Below, one piece after another: positions 8,519 through 22,828 of a DNA stretch of 64,000 nt. A program made the translations under genes and the position numbers. The DNA comes from Leclercia adecarboxylata (GTDB taxonomy: Bacteria > Pseudomonadota > Gammaproteobacteria > Enterobacterales > Enterobacteriaceae): positions 186,001 to 250,000 of the forward strand of contig NZ_CP098325.1 of the NCBI RefSeq assembly GCF_023639785.1, written 5' to 3'. The notes below the pieces were generated by a model, which was not told where the DNA came from, did not search any database, and saw only the letters and a program-made list of their open reading frames with translations. The stretch's first letter is position 1; every line of letters begins with the position of its first letter.

Positions 8519-8543
8519 TAAAAAGAGAGAAATCTCTTTTTTT
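8519..8543 (+). other. Terminator-like hairpin between tyrU and glyT
   Basis: AAAAGAGA (8521-8528), a GAAA loop and TCTCTTTT (8533-8540) followed by T's look like a weak intrinsic terminator inside the tRNA operon. The stem is A/T-rich and the operon continues, so a partial attenuator or a processing signal is more likely than full termination. Confidence 0.4.
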
Positions 8544-8578
8544 GTTACAGAAAGAACTGGGTAGCCGAGTTTCAGGAT

Positions 8579-8653
<75 letters not shown>

Positions 8654-8659
8654 ATACGT

Positions 8660-8735
8660 GCTGATATGGCTCAGTTGGTAGAGCGCACCCTTGGTAAGGG
8701 TGAGGTCCCCAGTTCGACTCTGGGTATCAGCACCA
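8660..8735 (+). tRNA. thrT: tRNA-Thr (GGU)
   Basis: This is a 76-nt tRNA with acceptor stem GCTGATA / TATCAGC, anticodon GGT in CTTGGTA, and an encoded CCA. It is the last tRNA before tufB, with a 118-base leader to the EF-Tu start codon. Confidence 0.97.
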
Positions 8736-8817
8736 CTTCACTTCTCCCTCCCGTTTCTCTCTGTTTCAATGTAAATGTATTCAACAGTTCAGGCATTTCG
8801 CCTGGTTGATGTGGTGA

Positions 8818-10038
<1,221 letters not shown>

Positions 10039-10068
10039 TTGCTGATAACATTTGACGCAATGCGCATG

Positions 10069-10097
10069 AAAAGGGCATCATTTGATGCCCTTTTTGC
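10069..10097 (+). terminator. tufB rho-independent terminator
   Basis: AAGGGCATCA (10071-10080) and TGATGCCCTT (10083-10092) form a ten-base-pair perfect stem followed by T's, 33 bases after the EF-Tu stop. Confidence 0.92.
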
Positions 10098-10153
10098 ACG
10101 CTTTCATATCAGAACCTGGCTCATCAGTGATTATTTTTGTCATAATCATTGCT

Positions 10154-10181
10154 GAGACAGGCTCTGCAGAGAGCGTATAAT
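10154..10181 (+). promoter_or_regulatory. Probable secE-nusG promoter
   Basis: A consensus -10 TATAAT lies at 10176-10181. The best-spaced -35-like sequence is GAGACA at 10154-10159 with 16 bases between; TTGCTG at 10149 is too far. It sits about 85 bases before secE, in the known place. Confidence 0.65.
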
Positions 10182-10267
10182 CCGAAAAGCGATTAAGCGT
10201 TTCGATTTGGTTTGCCTCGCGCTCGCGGGGTGAAAATGTTTGTAGAATACTTCTGACAGGTTGGTTT

Positions 10268-10651
10268 ATGAGTGCGAATACCGAAGCTCAAGGGAGCGGG
10301 CGCGGCCTGGAAGCGATGAAATGGGTAGTGGTAGCCGTATTGTTGATCGTGGCAATTGTTGGCAACTACCTGTATCGCGACATGATGCTGCCGCTACGCG
10401 CGCTGGCAGTGGTAATTCTGATTGCTGCAGCGGGTGGTGTCGCGCTGTTGACGACCAAAGGTAAAGCGACCGTCGCTTTTGCCCGCGAAGCGAGAACCGA
10501 AGTCCGTAAGGTCATTTGGCCGACTCGCCAGGAAACATTGCACACCACGCTGATCGTAGCTGCGGTTACCGCTGTAATGTCACTGATCCTGTGGGGACTG
10601 GATGGTATTCTGGTTCGCCTGGTATCCTTTATCACTGGCCTGAGGTTCTGA
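10268..10651 (+). CDS. secE: SecE, Sec translocon subunit
   Basis: This 127-residue inner-membrane protein clamps the SecY channel of the SecYEG translocon. Three hydrophobic segments are seen near residues 19-36, 44-63 and 94-115. Between the last two lies the conserved amphipathic region [19 protein letters not shown], which contacts SecY and is the family hallmark. The stop TGA precedes the nusG ATG by one base, so the genes form a coupled pair. Confidence 0.98.
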   Translation: MSANTEAQGSGRGLEAMKWVVVAVLLIVAIVGNYLYRDMMLPLRALAVVILIAAAGGVALLTTKGKATVAFAREARTEVRKVIWPTRQETLHTTLIVAAVTAVMSLILWGLDGILVRLVSFITGLRF

Positions 10652-10652
10652 G

Positions 10653-11198
10653 ATGTCTGAAGCCCCTAAAAAGCGCTGGTACGTCGTTCAGGCGTTTTCC
10701 GGTTTTGAAGGCCGCGTAGCAACATCGCTGCGTGAGCATATCAAATTACACAATATGGAAGAGTTGTTTGGCGAAGTTATGGTTCCGACCGAAGAAGTGG
10801 TTGAGATCCGTGGCGGCCAGCGTCGCAAAAGCGAGCGCAAATTCTTCCCGGGTTACGTGCTTGTTCAGATGGTTATGAACGATGCAAGCTGGCACTTAGT
10901 GCGCAGCGTCCCGCGCGTAATGGGCTTTATCGGCGGCACGTCTGACCGTCCGGCGCCAATCAGCGATAAAGAAGTTGATGCGATTATGAACCGCCTGCAG
11001 CAGGTGGGTGATAAGCCGCGTCCGAAAACGCTGTTTGAACCGGGTGAAATGGTACGTGTTAATGACGGTCCGTTTGCTGACTTTAACGGTGTGGTTGAAG
11101 AAGTGGACTACGAGAAGTCCCGCCTGAAAGTTTCTGTTTCTATCTTCGGTCGTGCGACCCCGGTAGAACTGGACTTTGCCCAGGTAGAAAAAGCCTAA
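10653..11198 (+). CDS. nusG: NusG, transcription elongation/antitermination factor
   Basis: This 181-residue protein has an N-terminal NGN domain ([16 protein letters not shown] onward) that binds the RNA polymerase clamp. The C-terminal KOW domain ([20 protein letters not shown] onward) binds Rho or ribosomal S10. It couples transcription with translation and supports rRNA antitermination. It is co-transcribed with secE and ends 155 bases before rplK. Confidence 0.98.
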   Translation: MSEAPKKRWYVVQAFSGFEGRVATSLREHIKLHNMEELFGEVMVPTEEVVEIRGGQRRKSERKFFPGYVLVQMVMNDASWHLVRSVPRVMGFIGGTSDRPAPISDKEVDAIMNRLQQVGDKPRPKTLFEPGEMVRVNDGPFADFNGVVEEVDYEKSRLKVSVSIFGRATPVELDFAQVEKA

Positions 11199-11229
11199 GC
11201 AGCCGATCAAAAAAGCGACGATTTAAACG

Positions 11230-11258
11230 TTGCACCAGGCGCGAGATTGGAATACAAT
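11230..11258 (+). promoter_or_regulatory. Promoter of rplKA (L11 promoter)
   Basis: A -35 TTGCAC (11230-11235), 17-base spacer and -10 TACAAT (11253-11258) lie about 95 bases before rplK. The leader in between is where L1 is known to bind to repress this operon. Confidence 0.8.
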
Positions 11259-11323
11259 TTCGCGCCTTTTGTTTTTATGGATCCTATCCGTAAAGCGAAT
11301 TTTATCACGGGGAGCCTCCTTGA

Positions 11324-12490
<1,167 letters not shown>

Positions 12491-12494
12491 TGCC

Positions 12495-12523
12495 TTTACG
12501 TGGGCGGTGGATTTGTCTACAAT
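12495..12523 (+). promoter_or_regulatory. rplJL-rpoBC promoter
   Basis: TTTACG (12495-12500), a 17-base spacer and TACAAT (12518-12523) lie just after the rplA stop. This matches, as I recall it, the major L10 promoter that drives rplJL and rpoBC. Confidence 0.85.
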
Positions 12524-12529
12524 CTTACC

Positions 12530-12781
12530 CCCACGTTTGCTAACAATAGTTAGCGGCTAAAAGATTTGTTCGTTGGAGCCTGGCCTAATCCAGGCCTCCG
12601 TCGAAGACCGCAGGTGTTTCGTAAGAGACTTAATGCCCTGCGTAGACGGTGACAGAACGCTAAGATTATTTTTGGATACTCTGGCTTGTTTCTGCTCACC
12701 GTATTAAGACGCTCTTTCCTTTGGAGAGAGTGAAGTGAGTTCCGGAACATGAGTTCCGGCAAACATCCAGGAGCAAAGCTA
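12530..12781 (+). promoter_or_regulatory. L10 leader (autoregulatory mRNA structure)
   Basis: About 250 bases of untranslated leader separate the promoter from rplJ. In E. coli this region folds into a structure bound by the L10-(L12)4 complex, which blocks rplJ translation. Inverted repeats are visible, for example GTTCCGG / CCGGAAC around 12739-12759 close to the start. I did not fold it completely; the call rests on position and similarity. Confidence 0.75.
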
Positions 12782-13279
12782 ATGGCTTTAAATCTTCAAG
12801 ACAAACAAGCGATTGTTGCTGAAGTCAGCGAAGTAGCCAAAGGCGCGCTGTCTGCAGTAGTTGCGGATTCCCGTGGCGTTACTGTAGATAAAATGACTGA
12901 ACTGCGTAAAGCAGGTCGTGAAGCTGGCGTTTACATGCGTGTTGTTCGTAACACCCTGCTGCGCCGCGTAGTTGAAGGTACTCAGTTCGAGTGCCTGAAA
13001 GACACGTTTGTTGGTCCAACCTTGATTGCATACTCTATGGAACACCCGGGCGCTGCTGCTCGTCTGTTCAAAGAGTTCGCGAAAGCGAATGCAAAATTCG
13101 AGGTTAAAGCTGCAGCCTTTGAAGGTGAGTTGATCCCGGCATCGCAAATCGATCGCCTGGCAACCCTGCCGACCTACGAAGAAGCAATTGCACGCCTGAT
13201 GGCAACCATGAAAGAAGCTTCGGCTGGCAAACTGGTTCGCACTCTGGCTGCTGTTCGCGATGCGAAAGAAGCTGCTTAA
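12782..13279 (+). CDS. rplJ: Ribosomal protein L10
   Basis: This 165-residue stalk base anchors L7/L12 dimers on 23S rRNA through its C-terminal helix and acts as translational repressor of its operon. I set the start at 12782 ([15 protein letters not shown]) after GGAG at 12770-12773; the frame extends back to 12749 but that part belongs to the leader. rplL follows after 66 bases. Confidence 0.97.
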
Positions 13280-13345
13280 TAGCAGTCATCTTTATCAAGT
13301 ATTCGCTTACGTATAAACTTATTCTGATTTTCAGGAACAATTTAA

Positions 13346-13711
<366 letters not shown>

Positions 13712-14029
13712 GCCAACCCTTCCGGTTGCAGCCTGAGAAATTAGGCTGATGGCTGGTGACTTTTTGGTCACCAGCCTTTTTGCGCTGTAAGGCGCCAGTA
13801 GCGTTTCACACTGTTTGACTGCTGGTTGTCCTGACAATGCTTGTTTCTATCGACGACTTAATATACTGCGACAGGGTGCTCGCTCTGGGTAAATCGCAAT
13901 GAAATGGTTTAAGCGTGATAGCAACAGGCATTGCGGAAAGTGTTCGATTTTCCGATCAACAAAATGGTGTTGCACAAACTGTCCGCCAATGGACAGATGG
14001 GTCGACTTGTCAGCGAGCTGAGGAACCCT
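13712..14029 (+). terminator. rplL-rpoB attenuator and spacer
   Basis: GGCTGGTGAC (13751-13760) and GTCACCAGCC (13767-13776) form a strong stem followed by T's. This is the partial terminator that lowers rpoBC expression relative to the ribosomal proteins. RNase III cleavage is known in this spacer in E. coli. The remaining 250 bases to rpoB contain no gene; in-frame codons upstream of 14030 are open but do not resemble RpoB. Confidence 0.85.
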
Positions 14030-17000
14030 ATGGTTTACTCCTATACCGAGAAAAAACGTATTCGTAAGGATTTTGGTAAACGTCCACAAGTTCTGGACAT
14101 TCCATATCTCCTTTCTATCCAGCTTGACTCGTTCCAGAAGTTTATCGAGCAAGATCCTGAAGGGCAGTACGGCCTGGAAGCAGCCTTCCGTTCCGTATTC
14201 CCGATTAAAAGCTACAGCGGTAATTCCGAGCTGCAATACGTCAGCTACCGCCTTGGCGAACCGGTATTTGACGTTCAGGAATGTCAAATCCGTGGCGTGA
14301 CCTACTCGGCACCGCTGCGCGTTAAACTGCGTCTGGTGATCTACGAGCGCGAAGCGCCGGAAGGCACCGTTAAAGACATTAAAGAACAAGAAGTCTACAT
14401 GGGCGAAATCCCGCTCATGACTGACAACGGTACTTTCGTCATCAACGGTACTGAGCGTGTTATCGTTTCCCAGCTGCACCGTAGCCCGGGCGTCTTCTTC
14501 GACAGCGATAAAGGTAAAACGCACTCATCCGGTAAAGTACTGTATAACGCGCGTATCATTCCTTACCGTGGTTCCTGGCTGGACTTCGAGTTCGATCCGA
14601 AAGACAACCTGTTTGTCCGTATCGACCGTCGTCGTAAACTGCCTGCGACCATCATTCTGCGTGCACTGAACTACACCACTGAGCAGATCCTTGACCTGTT
14701 CTTTGAGAAAGTTGTCTTTGAAATTCGTGACAACAAGCTGCAAATGGAGCTGGTGCCAGAGCGTCTGCGTGGTGATACCGCATCGTTCGACATCGAAGCC
14801 AACGGCAAAGTGTATGTGGAAAAAGGCCGCCGTATTACTGCGCGCCACATCCGTCAGCTGGAAAAAGATGAAATCAAACACATCGAAGTTCCGGTTGAGT
14901 ACATTGCTGGCAAAGTTGCAGCAAAAGACTACGTTGATGCATCAACTGGCGAGCTGATCTGCCCGGCTAACATGGAGCTGAGCCTGGATCTGCTGGCTAA
15001 GCTGAGCCAGTCTGGCCACAAGCGTATCGAAACGCTGTTCACCAACGATCTGGACCACGGTCCGTACATTTCCGAAACCGTACGTGTCGACCCAACCACC
15101 GATCGTCTGAGCGCATTGGTAGAAATCTACCGCATGATGCGCCCGGGTGAGCCACCAACTCGTGAAGCGGCTGAAAGCCTGTTCGAGAACCTGTTCTTCT
15201 CCGAAGACCGCTACGATCTGTCCGCGGTTGGCCGTATGAAGTTCAACCGTTCTCTGCTGCGTGACGCGATCGAAGGTTCCGGTATCCTGAGCAAAGAAGA
15301 CATCATCGAAGTGATGAAGAAGCTCATCGATATCCGTAACGGTAAAGGCGAAGTGGACGATATCGACCACCTCGGCAACCGTCGTATCCGTTCCGTAGGC
15401 GAAATGGCGGAAAACCAGTTCCGCGTTGGCCTGGTACGTGTTGAGCGTGCGGTTAAAGAGCGTCTGTCTCTGGGCGATCTGGATACCCTGATGCCTCAGG
15501 ATATGATCAACGCCAAGCCGATCTCTGCAGCAGTGAAAGAGTTCTTTGGTTCCAGCCAACTGTCCCAGTTTATGGACCAGAACAACCCGCTGTCTGAGAT
15601 CACGCACAAGCGTCGTATCTCTGCACTTGGCCCAGGCGGTCTGACCCGTGAACGCGCAGGCTTCGAAGTTCGAGACGTACACCCGACCCACTACGGTCGC
15701 GTATGTCCAATCGAAACGCCTGAAGGTCCAAACATCGGTCTGATCAACTCCCTGTCCGTGTACGCACAGACTAACGAATACGGTTTCCTTGAGACCCCGT
15801 ATCGTAAAGTGACTGACGGTGTTGTAACCGACGAAATTCACTACCTGTCTGCTATCGAAGAAGGTAACTACGTTATCGCCCAGGCGAACACCAACCTGGA
15901 CGAAGAAGGTCGCTTTGTTGATGACCTCGTTACCTGCCGTAGCAAAGGTGAATCAAGCTTGTTCAGCAACGACCAGGTTGACTACATGGACGTTTCCACC
16001 CAGCAGGTGGTTTCCGTCGGTGCGTCCCTGATCCCGTTCCTGGAACACGATGACGCCAACCGTGCATTGATGGGTGCGAACATGCAACGTCAGGCGGTTC
16101 CGACTCTGCGCGCTGATAAGCCGCTGGTTGGTACCGGTATGGAACGTGCTGTTGCCGTTGACTCCGGTGTAACTGCCGTTGCTAAACGTGGCGGTACCGT
16201 TCAGTACGTGGATGCTTCCCGTATCGTTATCAAAGTTAACGAAGACGAGATGTACCCAGGCGAAGCGGGTATCGACATCTACAACCTGACCAAATACACC
16301 CGTTCTAACCAGAACACCTGTATCAACCAGATGCCATGTGTGTCTCTGGGTGAGCCAGTTGAGCGCGGCGACGTGCTGGCAGACGGTCCGTCCACCGACC
16401 TCGGTGAACTGGCGCTCGGTCAGAACATGCGCGTAGCGTTCATGCCGTGGAACGGTTACAACTTCGAAGACTCCATCCTCGTCTCCGAGCGTGTGGTTCA
16501 GGAAGATCGTTTCACCACTATTCACATCCAGGAACTGGCCTGTGTGTCCCGTGACACCAAGCTGGGGCCAGAAGAGATCACCGCTGATATCCCTAACGTG
16601 GGTGAAGCTGCGCTCTCCAAACTGGATGAATCCGGTATCGTTTACATCGGTGCAGAAGTGACCGGCGGCGACATTCTGGTTGGTAAGGTAACGCCGAAAG
16701 GTGAAACCCAGCTGACGCCAGAAGAGAAACTGCTGCGCGCGATCTTCGGTGAGAAAGCGTCTGACGTTAAAGACTCTTCTCTGCGCGTACCGAACGGTGT
16801 TTCCGGTACGGTTATCGACGTTCAGGTCTTTACTCGCGATGGCGTAGAAAAAGACAAACGTGCGCTGGAAATCGAAGAGATGCAGCTGAAGCAGGCTAAG
16901 AAAGACCTGTCTGAAGAGCTTCAGATCCTTGAGGCTGGCCTGTTTGGTCGTATCTACGCGGTGCTGGTTTCCGGTGGTGTTGAAGCTGAGAAGCTCGACA

Positions 17001-18058
17001 AGCTGCCGCGTGACCGCTGGCTGGAACTGGGCCTGGCCGACGAAGAGAAACAAAATCAGCTGGAACAACTGGCTGAGCAGTATGACGAACTGAAACACGA
17101 GTTCGAGAAGAAACTCGAAGCGAAACGCCGCAAAATCACTCAGGGCGACGATCTGGCACCAGGCGTGCTGAAGATTGTTAAGGTTTATCTGGCCGTTAAA
17201 CGTCAGATCCAGCCTGGTGATAAGATGGCGGGTCGTCACGGTAACAAGGGTGTTATCTCTAAGATCAACCCGATCGAAGATATGCCTTACGATGAAAACG
17301 GCACGCCGGTAGACATCGTACTGAACCCACTGGGCGTACCGTCTCGTATGAACATCGGTCAGATCCTTGAAACCCACCTGGGTATGGCTGCGAAAGGCAT
17401 CGGCGACAAGATTAACGCCATGCTGAAACAGCAGCAGGAAGTCGCGAAACTGCGCGAGTTCATCCAGCGTGCGTACGATCTGGGTACCGACGTTTGCCAG
17501 AAAGTCGACCTGAACACCTTCAGCGATGAAGAAGTGATGCGTCTGGCTGAAAACCTGCGTAAGGGTATGCCAATCGCAACGCCTGTCTTCGATGGTGCGA
17601 AAGAGTCTGAAATCAAGGAACTGTTACAGCTGGGTGGCCTGCCAAGTTCTGGCCAGATCACTCTGTTCGACGGTCGTACCGGTGAGCAATTCGAGCGCCA
17701 GGTTACCGTTGGCTACATGTACATGCTGAAACTGAACCACCTGGTTGATGACAAGATGCACGCGCGTTCTACCGGTTCTTACAGCCTGGTTACTCAGCAG
17801 CCGCTGGGTGGTAAGGCACAGTTCGGTGGTCAGCGCTTCGGGGAGATGGAAGTGTGGGCGCTTGAAGCATACGGCGCAGCATACACCCTGCAGGAAATGC
17901 TCACCGTTAAGTCTGATGACGTGAACGGTCGTACCAAGATGTATAAAAACATCGTGGACGGCAACCATCAGATGGAGCCGGGCATGCCAGAATCCTTCAA
18001 CGTACTGTTGAAAGAGATTCGTTCGCTGGGTATCAACATCGAACTGGAAGACGAGTAA
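14030..18058 (+). CDS. rpoB: RNA polymerase beta subunit
   Basis: This 1342-residue catalytic subunit of RNA polymerase has its start at 14030 ([16 protein letters not shown]), which gives the E. coli length. The rifampicin-binding cluster is wild type, with [20 protein letters not shown] and [10 protein letters not shown], so no classical resistance substitution is present. Other landmarks are the fork-loop region [20 protein letters not shown] and, near the end, [20 protein letters not shown]. Differences from E. coli cluster in the lineage-variable parts (for example around [14 protein letters not shown]). rpoC follows after 76 bases. Confidence 0.99.
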   Translation: MVYSYTEKKRIRKDFGKRPQVLDIPYLLSIQLDSFQKFIEQDPEGQYGLEAAFRSVFPIKSYSGNSELQYVSYRLGEPVFDVQECQIRGVTYSAPLRVKLRLVIYEREAPEGTVKDIKEQEVYMGEIPLMTDNGTFVINGTERVIVSQLHRSPGVFFDSDKGKTHSSGKVLYNARIIPYRGSWLDFEFDPKDNLFVRIDRRRKLPATIILRALNYTTEQILDLFFEKVVFEIRDNKLQMELVPERLRGDTASFDIEANGKVYVEKGRRITARHIRQLEKDEIKHIEVPVEYIAGKVAAKDYVDASTGELICPANMELSLDLLAKLSQSGHKRIETLFTNDLDHGPYISETVRVDPTTDRLSALVEIYRMMRPGEPPTREAAESLFENLFFSEDRYDLSAVGRMKFNRSLLRDAIEGSGILSKEDIIEVMKKLIDIRNGKGEVDDIDHLGNRRIRSVGEMAENQFRVGLVRVERAVKERLSLGDLDTLMPQDMINAKPISAAVKEFFGSSQLSQFMDQNNPLSEITHKRRISALGPGGLTRERAGFEVRDVHPTHYGRVCPIETPEGPNIGLINSLSVYAQTNEYGFLETPYRKVTDGVVTDEIHYLSAIEEGNYVIAQANTNLDEEGRFVDDLVTCRSKGESSLFSNDQVDYMDVSTQQVVSVGASLIPFLEHDDANRALMGANMQRQAVPTLRADKPLVGTGMERAVAVDSGVTAVAKRGGTVQYVDASRIVIKVNEDEMYPGEAGIDIYNLTKYTRSNQNTCINQMPCVSLGEPVERGDVLADGPSTDLGELALGQNMRVAFMPWNGYNFEDSILVSERVVQEDRFTTIHIQELACVSRDTKLGPEEITADIPNVGEAALSKLDESGIVYIGAEVTGGDILVGKVTPKGETQLTPEEKLLRAIFGEKASDVKDSSLRVPNGVSGTVIDVQVFTRDGVEKDKRALEIEEMQLKQAKKDLSEELQILEAGLFGRIYAVLVSGGVEAEKLDKLPRDRWLELGLADEEKQNQLEQLAEQYDELKHEFEKKLEAKRRKITQGDDLAPGVLKIVKVYLAVKRQIQPGDKMAGRHGNKGVISKINPIEDMPYDENGTPVDIVLNPLGVPSRMNIGQILETHLGMAAKGIGDKINAMLKQQQEVAKLREFIQRAYDLGTDVCQKVDLNTFSDEEVMRLAENLRKGMPIATPVFDGAKESEIKELLQLGGLPSSGQITLFDGRTGEQFERQVTVGYMYMLKLNHLVDDKMHARSTGSYSLVTQQPLGGKAQFGGQRFGEMEVWALEAYGAAYTLQEMLTVKSDDVNGRTKMYKNIVDGNHQMEPGMPESFNVLLKEIRSLGINIELEDE

Positions 18059-18134
18059 CTCTCGCTCAAACAGGTCACTGGTGTCGGGGTCATTCCCGAC
18101 ACCAGATTGTGCTAACTCCGACGGGAGCAAATCC

Positions 18135-21100
18135 GTGAAAGACTTATTAAAGTTTCTGAAAGCGCAAACTAAAACCGAAGAGTTTGATGCGATCAAAATT
18201 GCTCTGGCATCGCCAGACATGATCCGTTCATGGTCTTTCGGTGAAGTTAAAAAGCCGGAAACCATCAACTACCGTACGTTCAAACCTGAGCGTGACGGCC
18301 TTTTCTGTGCGCGTATTTTCGGGCCAGTAAAAGATTACGAGTGCCTGTGCGGTAAGTACAAGCGCCTGAAACACCGTGGTGTGATCTGTGAGAAGTGCGG
18401 CGTTGAAGTGACCCAGACTAAAGTGCGTCGTGAGCGCATGGGCCACATCGAGCTGGCGTCTCCGACTGCCCACATCTGGTTCCTGAAATCTCTGCCGTCC
18501 CGTATCGGTCTGCTGCTGGATATGCCGCTGCGCGATATCGAACGTGTTCTGTACTTCGAATCTTATGTTGTTATCGAAGGCGGCATGACGAACCTGGAAC
18601 GTAACCAGATCCTGACCGAAGAACAGTATCTGGACGCGCTGGAAGAGTTTGGTGACGAATTCGACGCGAAGATGGGTGCGGAAGCTATCCAGGCCCTGCT
18701 GAAGAGCATGGATCTGGAGCAAGAGTGCGAGCAGCTGCGTGAAGAGCTGAACGAAACCAACTCCGAAACCAAGCGTAAAAAGCTGACCAAGCGTATCAAA
18801 CTGCTGGAAGCGTTCGTTCAGTCTGGTAACAAACCAGAGTGGATGATCCTGACCGTTCTGCCGGTTCTGCCGCCAGACCTGCGTCCGCTGGTTCCACTGG
18901 ATGGTGGTCGTTTCGCAACGTCCGATCTGAACGATCTGTATCGTCGCGTGATCAACCGTAACAACCGTCTGAAACGCCTGCTGGATCTGGCTGCGCCGGA
19001 CATCATCGTACGCAACGAAAAACGTATGCTGCAGGAAGCGGTAGATGCCCTGCTGGATAACGGTCGTCGCGGTCGTGCGATCACCGGTTCTAACAAGCGT
19101 CCTCTGAAATCTTTGGCCGATATGATCAAAGGTAAACAGGGTCGTTTCCGTCAGAACCTGCTCGGTAAGCGTGTTGACTACTCCGGTCGTTCTGTAATCA
19201 CCGTAGGTCCATACCTGCGTCTGCATCAGTGCGGTCTGCCGAAGAAAATGGCGCTGGAGCTGTTCAAACCATTCATCTACGGCAAGCTGGAACTGCGTGG
19301 CCTCGCCACCACCATCAAAGCCGCTAAGAAAATGGTTGAGCGTGAAGAAGCTGTCGTTTGGGATATCCTGGACGAAGTTATCCGCGAACACCCGGTACTG
19401 CTGAACCGTGCACCAACCCTGCACCGTCTGGGTATCCAGGCATTTGAGCCAGTACTGATCGAAGGTAAAGCTATCCAGCTGCACCCGCTGGTTTGTGCGG
19501 CCTATAACGCCGACTTCGATGGTGACCAGATGGCTGTTCACGTACCGCTGACGCTGGAAGCCCAGCTCGAAGCGCGTGCGCTGATGATGTCTACTAACAA
19601 CATCCTGTCTCCAGCGAACGGTGAACCAATCATCGTTCCTTCTCAGGACGTTGTACTGGGTCTGTACTACATGACCCGTGACTGTGTTAACGCCAAAGGC
19701 GAAGGCATGGTGCTGACTGGCCCGAAAGAAGCTGAGCGTATTTATCGCGCTGGCCTGGCCTCTCTGCATGCGCGCGTTAAAGTGCGTATCACCGAATACG
19801 AAAAAGATGAAAACGGCGAATTCGTTGCGAAAACCAGCCTGAAAGACACGACCATTGGCCGTGCCATTCTGTGGATGATCGTACCGAAAGGTCTGCCTTT
19901 CTCCATCGTCAACCAGGCGCTGGGCAAGAAAGCTATCTCCAAAATGCTGAACACCTGTTACCGCATTCTGGGCCTGAAGCCGACCGTTATCTTCGCTGAC
20001 CAGACAATGTACACCGGCTTTGCTTATGCAGCGCGTTCAGGTGCATCTGTTGGTATTGATGACATGGTCATCCCAGAGAAGAAACACGAGATCATCTCTG
20101 AAGCGGAAGCTGAAGTTGCCGAGATCCAGGAGCAGTTCCAGTCTGGTCTGGTAACCGCGGGCGAACGCTATAACAAAGTTATCGATATCTGGGCTGCGGC
20201 GAACGATCGTGTATCCAAAGCGATGATGGATAACCTGCAAACCGAAACCGTTATTAACCGTGACGGCGTCGAAGAGCAGCAGGTCTCCTTCAACAGCATC
20301 TACATGATGGCCGACTCCGGTGCGCGTGGTTCCGCAGCACAGATTCGTCAGCTGGCAGGTATGCGTGGTCTGATGGCGAAGCCAGATGGCTCCATCATCG
20401 AAACGCCAATCACCGCGAACTTCCGTGAAGGTCTGAACGTACTCCAGTACTTCATCTCCACTCACGGTGCGCGTAAAGGTCTGGCGGATACCGCACTGAA
20501 AACAGCTAACTCCGGTTATCTGACGCGTCGTCTGGTAGACGTTGCGCAGGATCTGGTTGTTACCGAAGACGATTGTGGCACCCTCGAAGGTATCACCATG
20601 ACCCCGGTTATCGAGGGTGGTGATGTTAAAGAGCCGCTGCGCGATCGCGTACTGGGTCGTGTGACCGCTGAAGACGTTCTGAAGCCGGGTACGGCAGACA
20701 TTCTGGTTCCGCGTAACACCCTGCTGAACGAGCAGTGGTGTGATCTGCTGGAAATGAACTCTGTTGACTCCGTGAAGGTACGTTCCGTTGTATCTTGTGA
20801 CACCGACTTTGGTGTATGTGCGCACTGCTATGGTCGTGACCTGGCGCGTGGCCACATCATCAACAAAGGTGAAGCAATCGGTGTTATCGCGGCACAGTCC
20901 ATCGGTGAACCGGGTACACAGCTGACGATGCGTACGTTCCACATCGGTGGTGCGGCATCTCGTGCGGCTGCTGAATCCAGCATCCAGGTGAAAAACAAAG
21001 GTAGCATCAAGCTCAGCAACGCGAAGTCGGTTGTGAACTCCAGCGGTAAACTGGTTATCACTTCCCGTAACACCGAGCTGAAGCTGATCGACGAATTCGG

Positions 21101-22358
21101 TCGTACCAAAGAGAGCTATAAAGTGCCTTACGGCGCCGTTATGGCGAAAGGCGACGGCGAGCAGGTTGCAGGCGGCGAAACCGTAGCAAACTGGGATCCG
21201 CACACCATGCCGGTTATCACCGAAGTGGCGGGCTTCATTCGCTTTACCGATATGATCGACGGCCAGACGATTACTCGTCAGACCGACGAACTGACCGGTC
21301 TCTCTTCCCTGGTGGTTCTGGATTCTGCAGAACGTACCGCGGGTGGTAAAGACCTGCGTCCAGCACTGAAAATCGTTGATGCTAACGGCAACGACGTTCT
21401 GATCCCAGGCACCGATATGCCGGCTCAGTACTTCCTGCCAGGTAAAGCGATTGTTCAGCTGGAAGATGGTATTCAGATCGGTGCGGGTGATGCTCTGGCG
21501 CGTATTCCTCAGGAATCCAGCGGTACCAAGGATATCACCGGTGGTCTGCCACGCGTTGCGGACCTGTTCGAAGCACGTCGTCCGAAAGAGCCGGCAATCC
21601 TGGCTGAAATTAGCGGTATCATTTCCTTCGGTAAAGAGACCAAAGGGAAGCGCCGTCTGGTGATCACGCCGCTGGATGGCAGCGATCCGTACGAAGAGAT
21701 GATTCCAAAATGGCGTCAGCTCAACGTGTTTGAAGGTGAACGTGTAGAACGTGGTGATGTGGTTTCCGACGGTCCGGAAGCGCCACACGACATTCTGCGT
21801 CTTCGTGGCGTCCACGCGGTAACGCGTTACATCACCAACGAAGTACAGGACGTTTACCGTCTGCAGGGCGTTAAGATCAACGATAAGCACATCGAAGTTA
21901 TCGTTCGTCAGATGCTGCGTAAAGCCACCATCGTGAATGCCGGTAGCTCCGACTTCCTCGAAGGTGAGCAGGTTGAATACTCTCGCGTTAAGATCGCTAA
22001 CCGCGATCTGGAAGCGAACGGCAAACTCAGTGCGACCTTCGCACGCGATCTGCTGGGTATCACCAAAGCGTCTCTGGCAACCGAGTCCTTCATCTCCGCG
22101 GCATCGTTCCAGGAGACCACTCGTGTGCTTACCGAAGCAGCCGTTGCGGGCAAACGCGACGAACTGCGCGGTCTGAAAGAGAACGTAATCGTGGGTCGTC
22201 TGATCCCGGCCGGTACCGGTTATGCGTACCACCAGGATCGTATGCGCCGTCGCGCAGCGGGCGAAATCCCTGCTGCACCGCAGGTTACTGCTGAAGATGC
22301 ATCTGCCAGCCTGGCAGAGCTGCTGAACGCAGGCCTGGGCGGTTCTGACAACGAGTAA
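18135..22358 (+). CDS. rpoC: RNA polymerase beta' subunit
   Basis: This 1407-residue subunit carries the catalytic magnesium in [12 protein letters not shown]. The N-terminal zinc ribbon is [20 protein letters not shown], the bridge-helix and trigger-loop region includes [19 protein letters not shown], and a second zinc site lies near [17 protein letters not shown] chose the GTG at 18135 ([13 protein letters not shown]), preceded by GGAG; an open frame back to 18081 lacks similarity. The stop is followed by a strong terminator that closes the rplJL-rpoBC transcript. Confidence 0.99.
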   Translation: MKDLLKFLKAQTKTEEFDAIKIALASPDMIRSWSFGEVKKPETINYRTFKPERDGLFCARIFGPVKDYECLCGKYKRLKHRGVICEKCGVEVTQTKVRRERMGHIELASPTAHIWFLKSLPSRIGLLLDMPLRDIERVLYFESYVVIEGGMTNLERNQILTEEQYLDALEEFGDEFDAKMGAEAIQALLKSMDLEQECEQLREELNETNSETKRKKLTKRIKLLEAFVQSGNKPEWMILTVLPVLPPDLRPLVPLDGGRFATSDLNDLYRRVINRNNRLKRLLDLAAPDIIVRNEKRMLQEAVDALLDNGRRGRAITGSNKRPLKSLADMIKGKQGRFRQNLLGKRVDYSGRSVITVGPYLRLHQCGLPKKMALELFKPFIYGKLELRGLATTIKAAKKMVEREEAVVWDILDEVIREHPVLLNRAPTLHRLGIQAFEPVLIEGKAIQLHPLVCAAYNADFDGDQMAVHVPLTLEAQLEARALMMSTNNILSPANGEPIIVPSQDVVLGLYYMTRDCVNAKGEGMVLTGPKEAERIYRAGLASLHARVKVRITEYEKDENGEFVAKTSLKDTTIGRAILWMIVPKGLPFSIVNQALGKKAISKMLNTCYRILGLKPTVIFADQTMYTGFAYAARSGASVGIDDMVIPEKKHEIISEAEAEVAEIQEQFQSGLVTAGERYNKVIDIWAAANDRVSKAMMDNLQTETVINRDGVEEQQVSFNSIYMMADSGARGSAAQIRQLAGMRGLMAKPDGSIIETPITANFREGLNVLQYFISTHGARKGLADTALKTANSGYLTRRLVDVAQDLVVTEDDCGTLEGITMTPVIEGGDVKEPLRDRVLGRVTAEDVLKPGTADILVPRNTLLNEQWCDLLEMNSVDSVKVRSVVSCDTDFGVCAHCYGRDLARGHIINKGEAIGVIAAQSIGEPGTQLTMRTFHIGGAASRAAAESSIQVKNKGSIKLSNAKSVVNSSGKLVITSRNTELKLIDEFGRTKESYKVPYGAVMAKGDGEQVAGGETVANWDPHTMPVITEVAGFIRFTDMIDGQTITRQTDELTGLSSLVVLDSAERTAGGKDLRPALKIVDANGNDVLIPGTDMPAQYFLPGKAIVQLEDGIQIGAGDALARIPQESSGTKDITGGLPRVADLFEARRPKEPAILAEISGIISFGKETKGKRRLVITPLDGSDPYEEMIPKWRQLNVFEGERVERGDVVSDGPEAPHDILRLRGVHAVTRYITNEVQDVYRLQGVKINDKHIEVIVRQMLRKATIVNAGSSDFLEGEQVEYSRVKIANRDLEANGKLSATFARDLLGITKASLATESFISAASFQETTRVLTEAAVAGKRDELRGLKENVIVGRLIPAGTGYAYHQDRMRRRAAGEIPAAPQVTAEDASASLAELLNAGLGGSDNE

Positions 22359-22373
22359 TCGTACCGTCAGCCC

Positions 22374-22406
22374 ATAAAAAAACCCGCTTCGGCGGGTTTT
22401 TTTTTG
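22374..22406 (+). terminator. rpoC rho-independent terminator
   Basis: AACCCGC / GCGGGTT around a short TTCG-containing loop is followed by nine T's, directly after the rpoC stop. The A-run on the other side could let it work leftward as well. Confidence 0.93.
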
Positions 22407-22431
22407 CTTATCTGTCTCTGGTGCGGCTGTT

Positions 22432-22505
22432 ACCGGTGGCGCTGCGCTTACCCGACCTGTGATTGCGTGCTTTTGCAGGCCCGGTAAGCGTAGCGCCACC
22501 GGGCG
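22432..22505. repeat. Paired REP elements (BIME) after rpoC
   Basis: Two REP units in opposite orientation flank a short spacer: ACCGGTGGCGCTGCGCTTAC and, after it, GGTAAGCGTAGCGCCACCGG. They lie between rpoC and the convergent PTS IIA gene, whose stop overlaps the far end. Confidence 0.85.
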
Positions 22506-22507
22506 TT

Positions 22508-22825
22508 TTAGTTCACCAGCGGCAGCCGGCGATAAAGCTCGATCATATCTCCCGCCAGATCCTGAATCACCATCGCGTTCATCAGGTGATCCTGCGAGTG
22601 AACGGTGATCAGATTCACCGGCAGCTTGCCGGTGCCTTCATCAAGGCCAATCAGTTTCGTCTGGATGGAATGCGCCTGCTTAACGAATTCCCGTGACTCT
22701 TCCATCGCTTTTTCAGCATCGGCGAAATCACCTTTACGCGCCATCTGCAGCGCGGTTAATGCTGAGCTACGGGCTGCACCGGCGTTGACCAGCAGCTCCA
22801 TAATGATCGTCTCTAAATCTTCCAT
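22508..22825 (-). CDS. PTS lactose/cellobiose-type IIA component
   Basis: This 105-residue cytoplasmic phosphocarrier is of the ChbA/LacF family. The predicted phosphorylated histidine is H76 in ITVHSQDHLMNAM. The chain is almost all alpha-helical, as expected for a trimeric helical-bundle IIA. It starts three bases after the IIB stop, so the two are one transcript. No IIC permease, glycosidase or regulator is adjacent. The pair may serve a distant IIC or have a regulatory role. In E. coli K-12 this position holds htrC, as I recall, so the pair is accessory. Confidence 0.88.
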   Translation of the reverse strand: MEDLETIIMELLVNAGAARSSALTALQMARKGDFADAEKAMEESREFVKQAHSIQTKLIGLDEGTGKLPVNLITVHSQDHLMNAMVIQDLAGDMIELYRRLPLVN

Positions 22826-22828
22826 GGG

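Noticed and set aside
15540..15650. Possible rifampicin-resistance substitution in rpoB.
   Set aside because: The cluster from [13 protein letters not shown] through [10 protein letters not shown] is the wild-type enterobacterial sequence as I know it.
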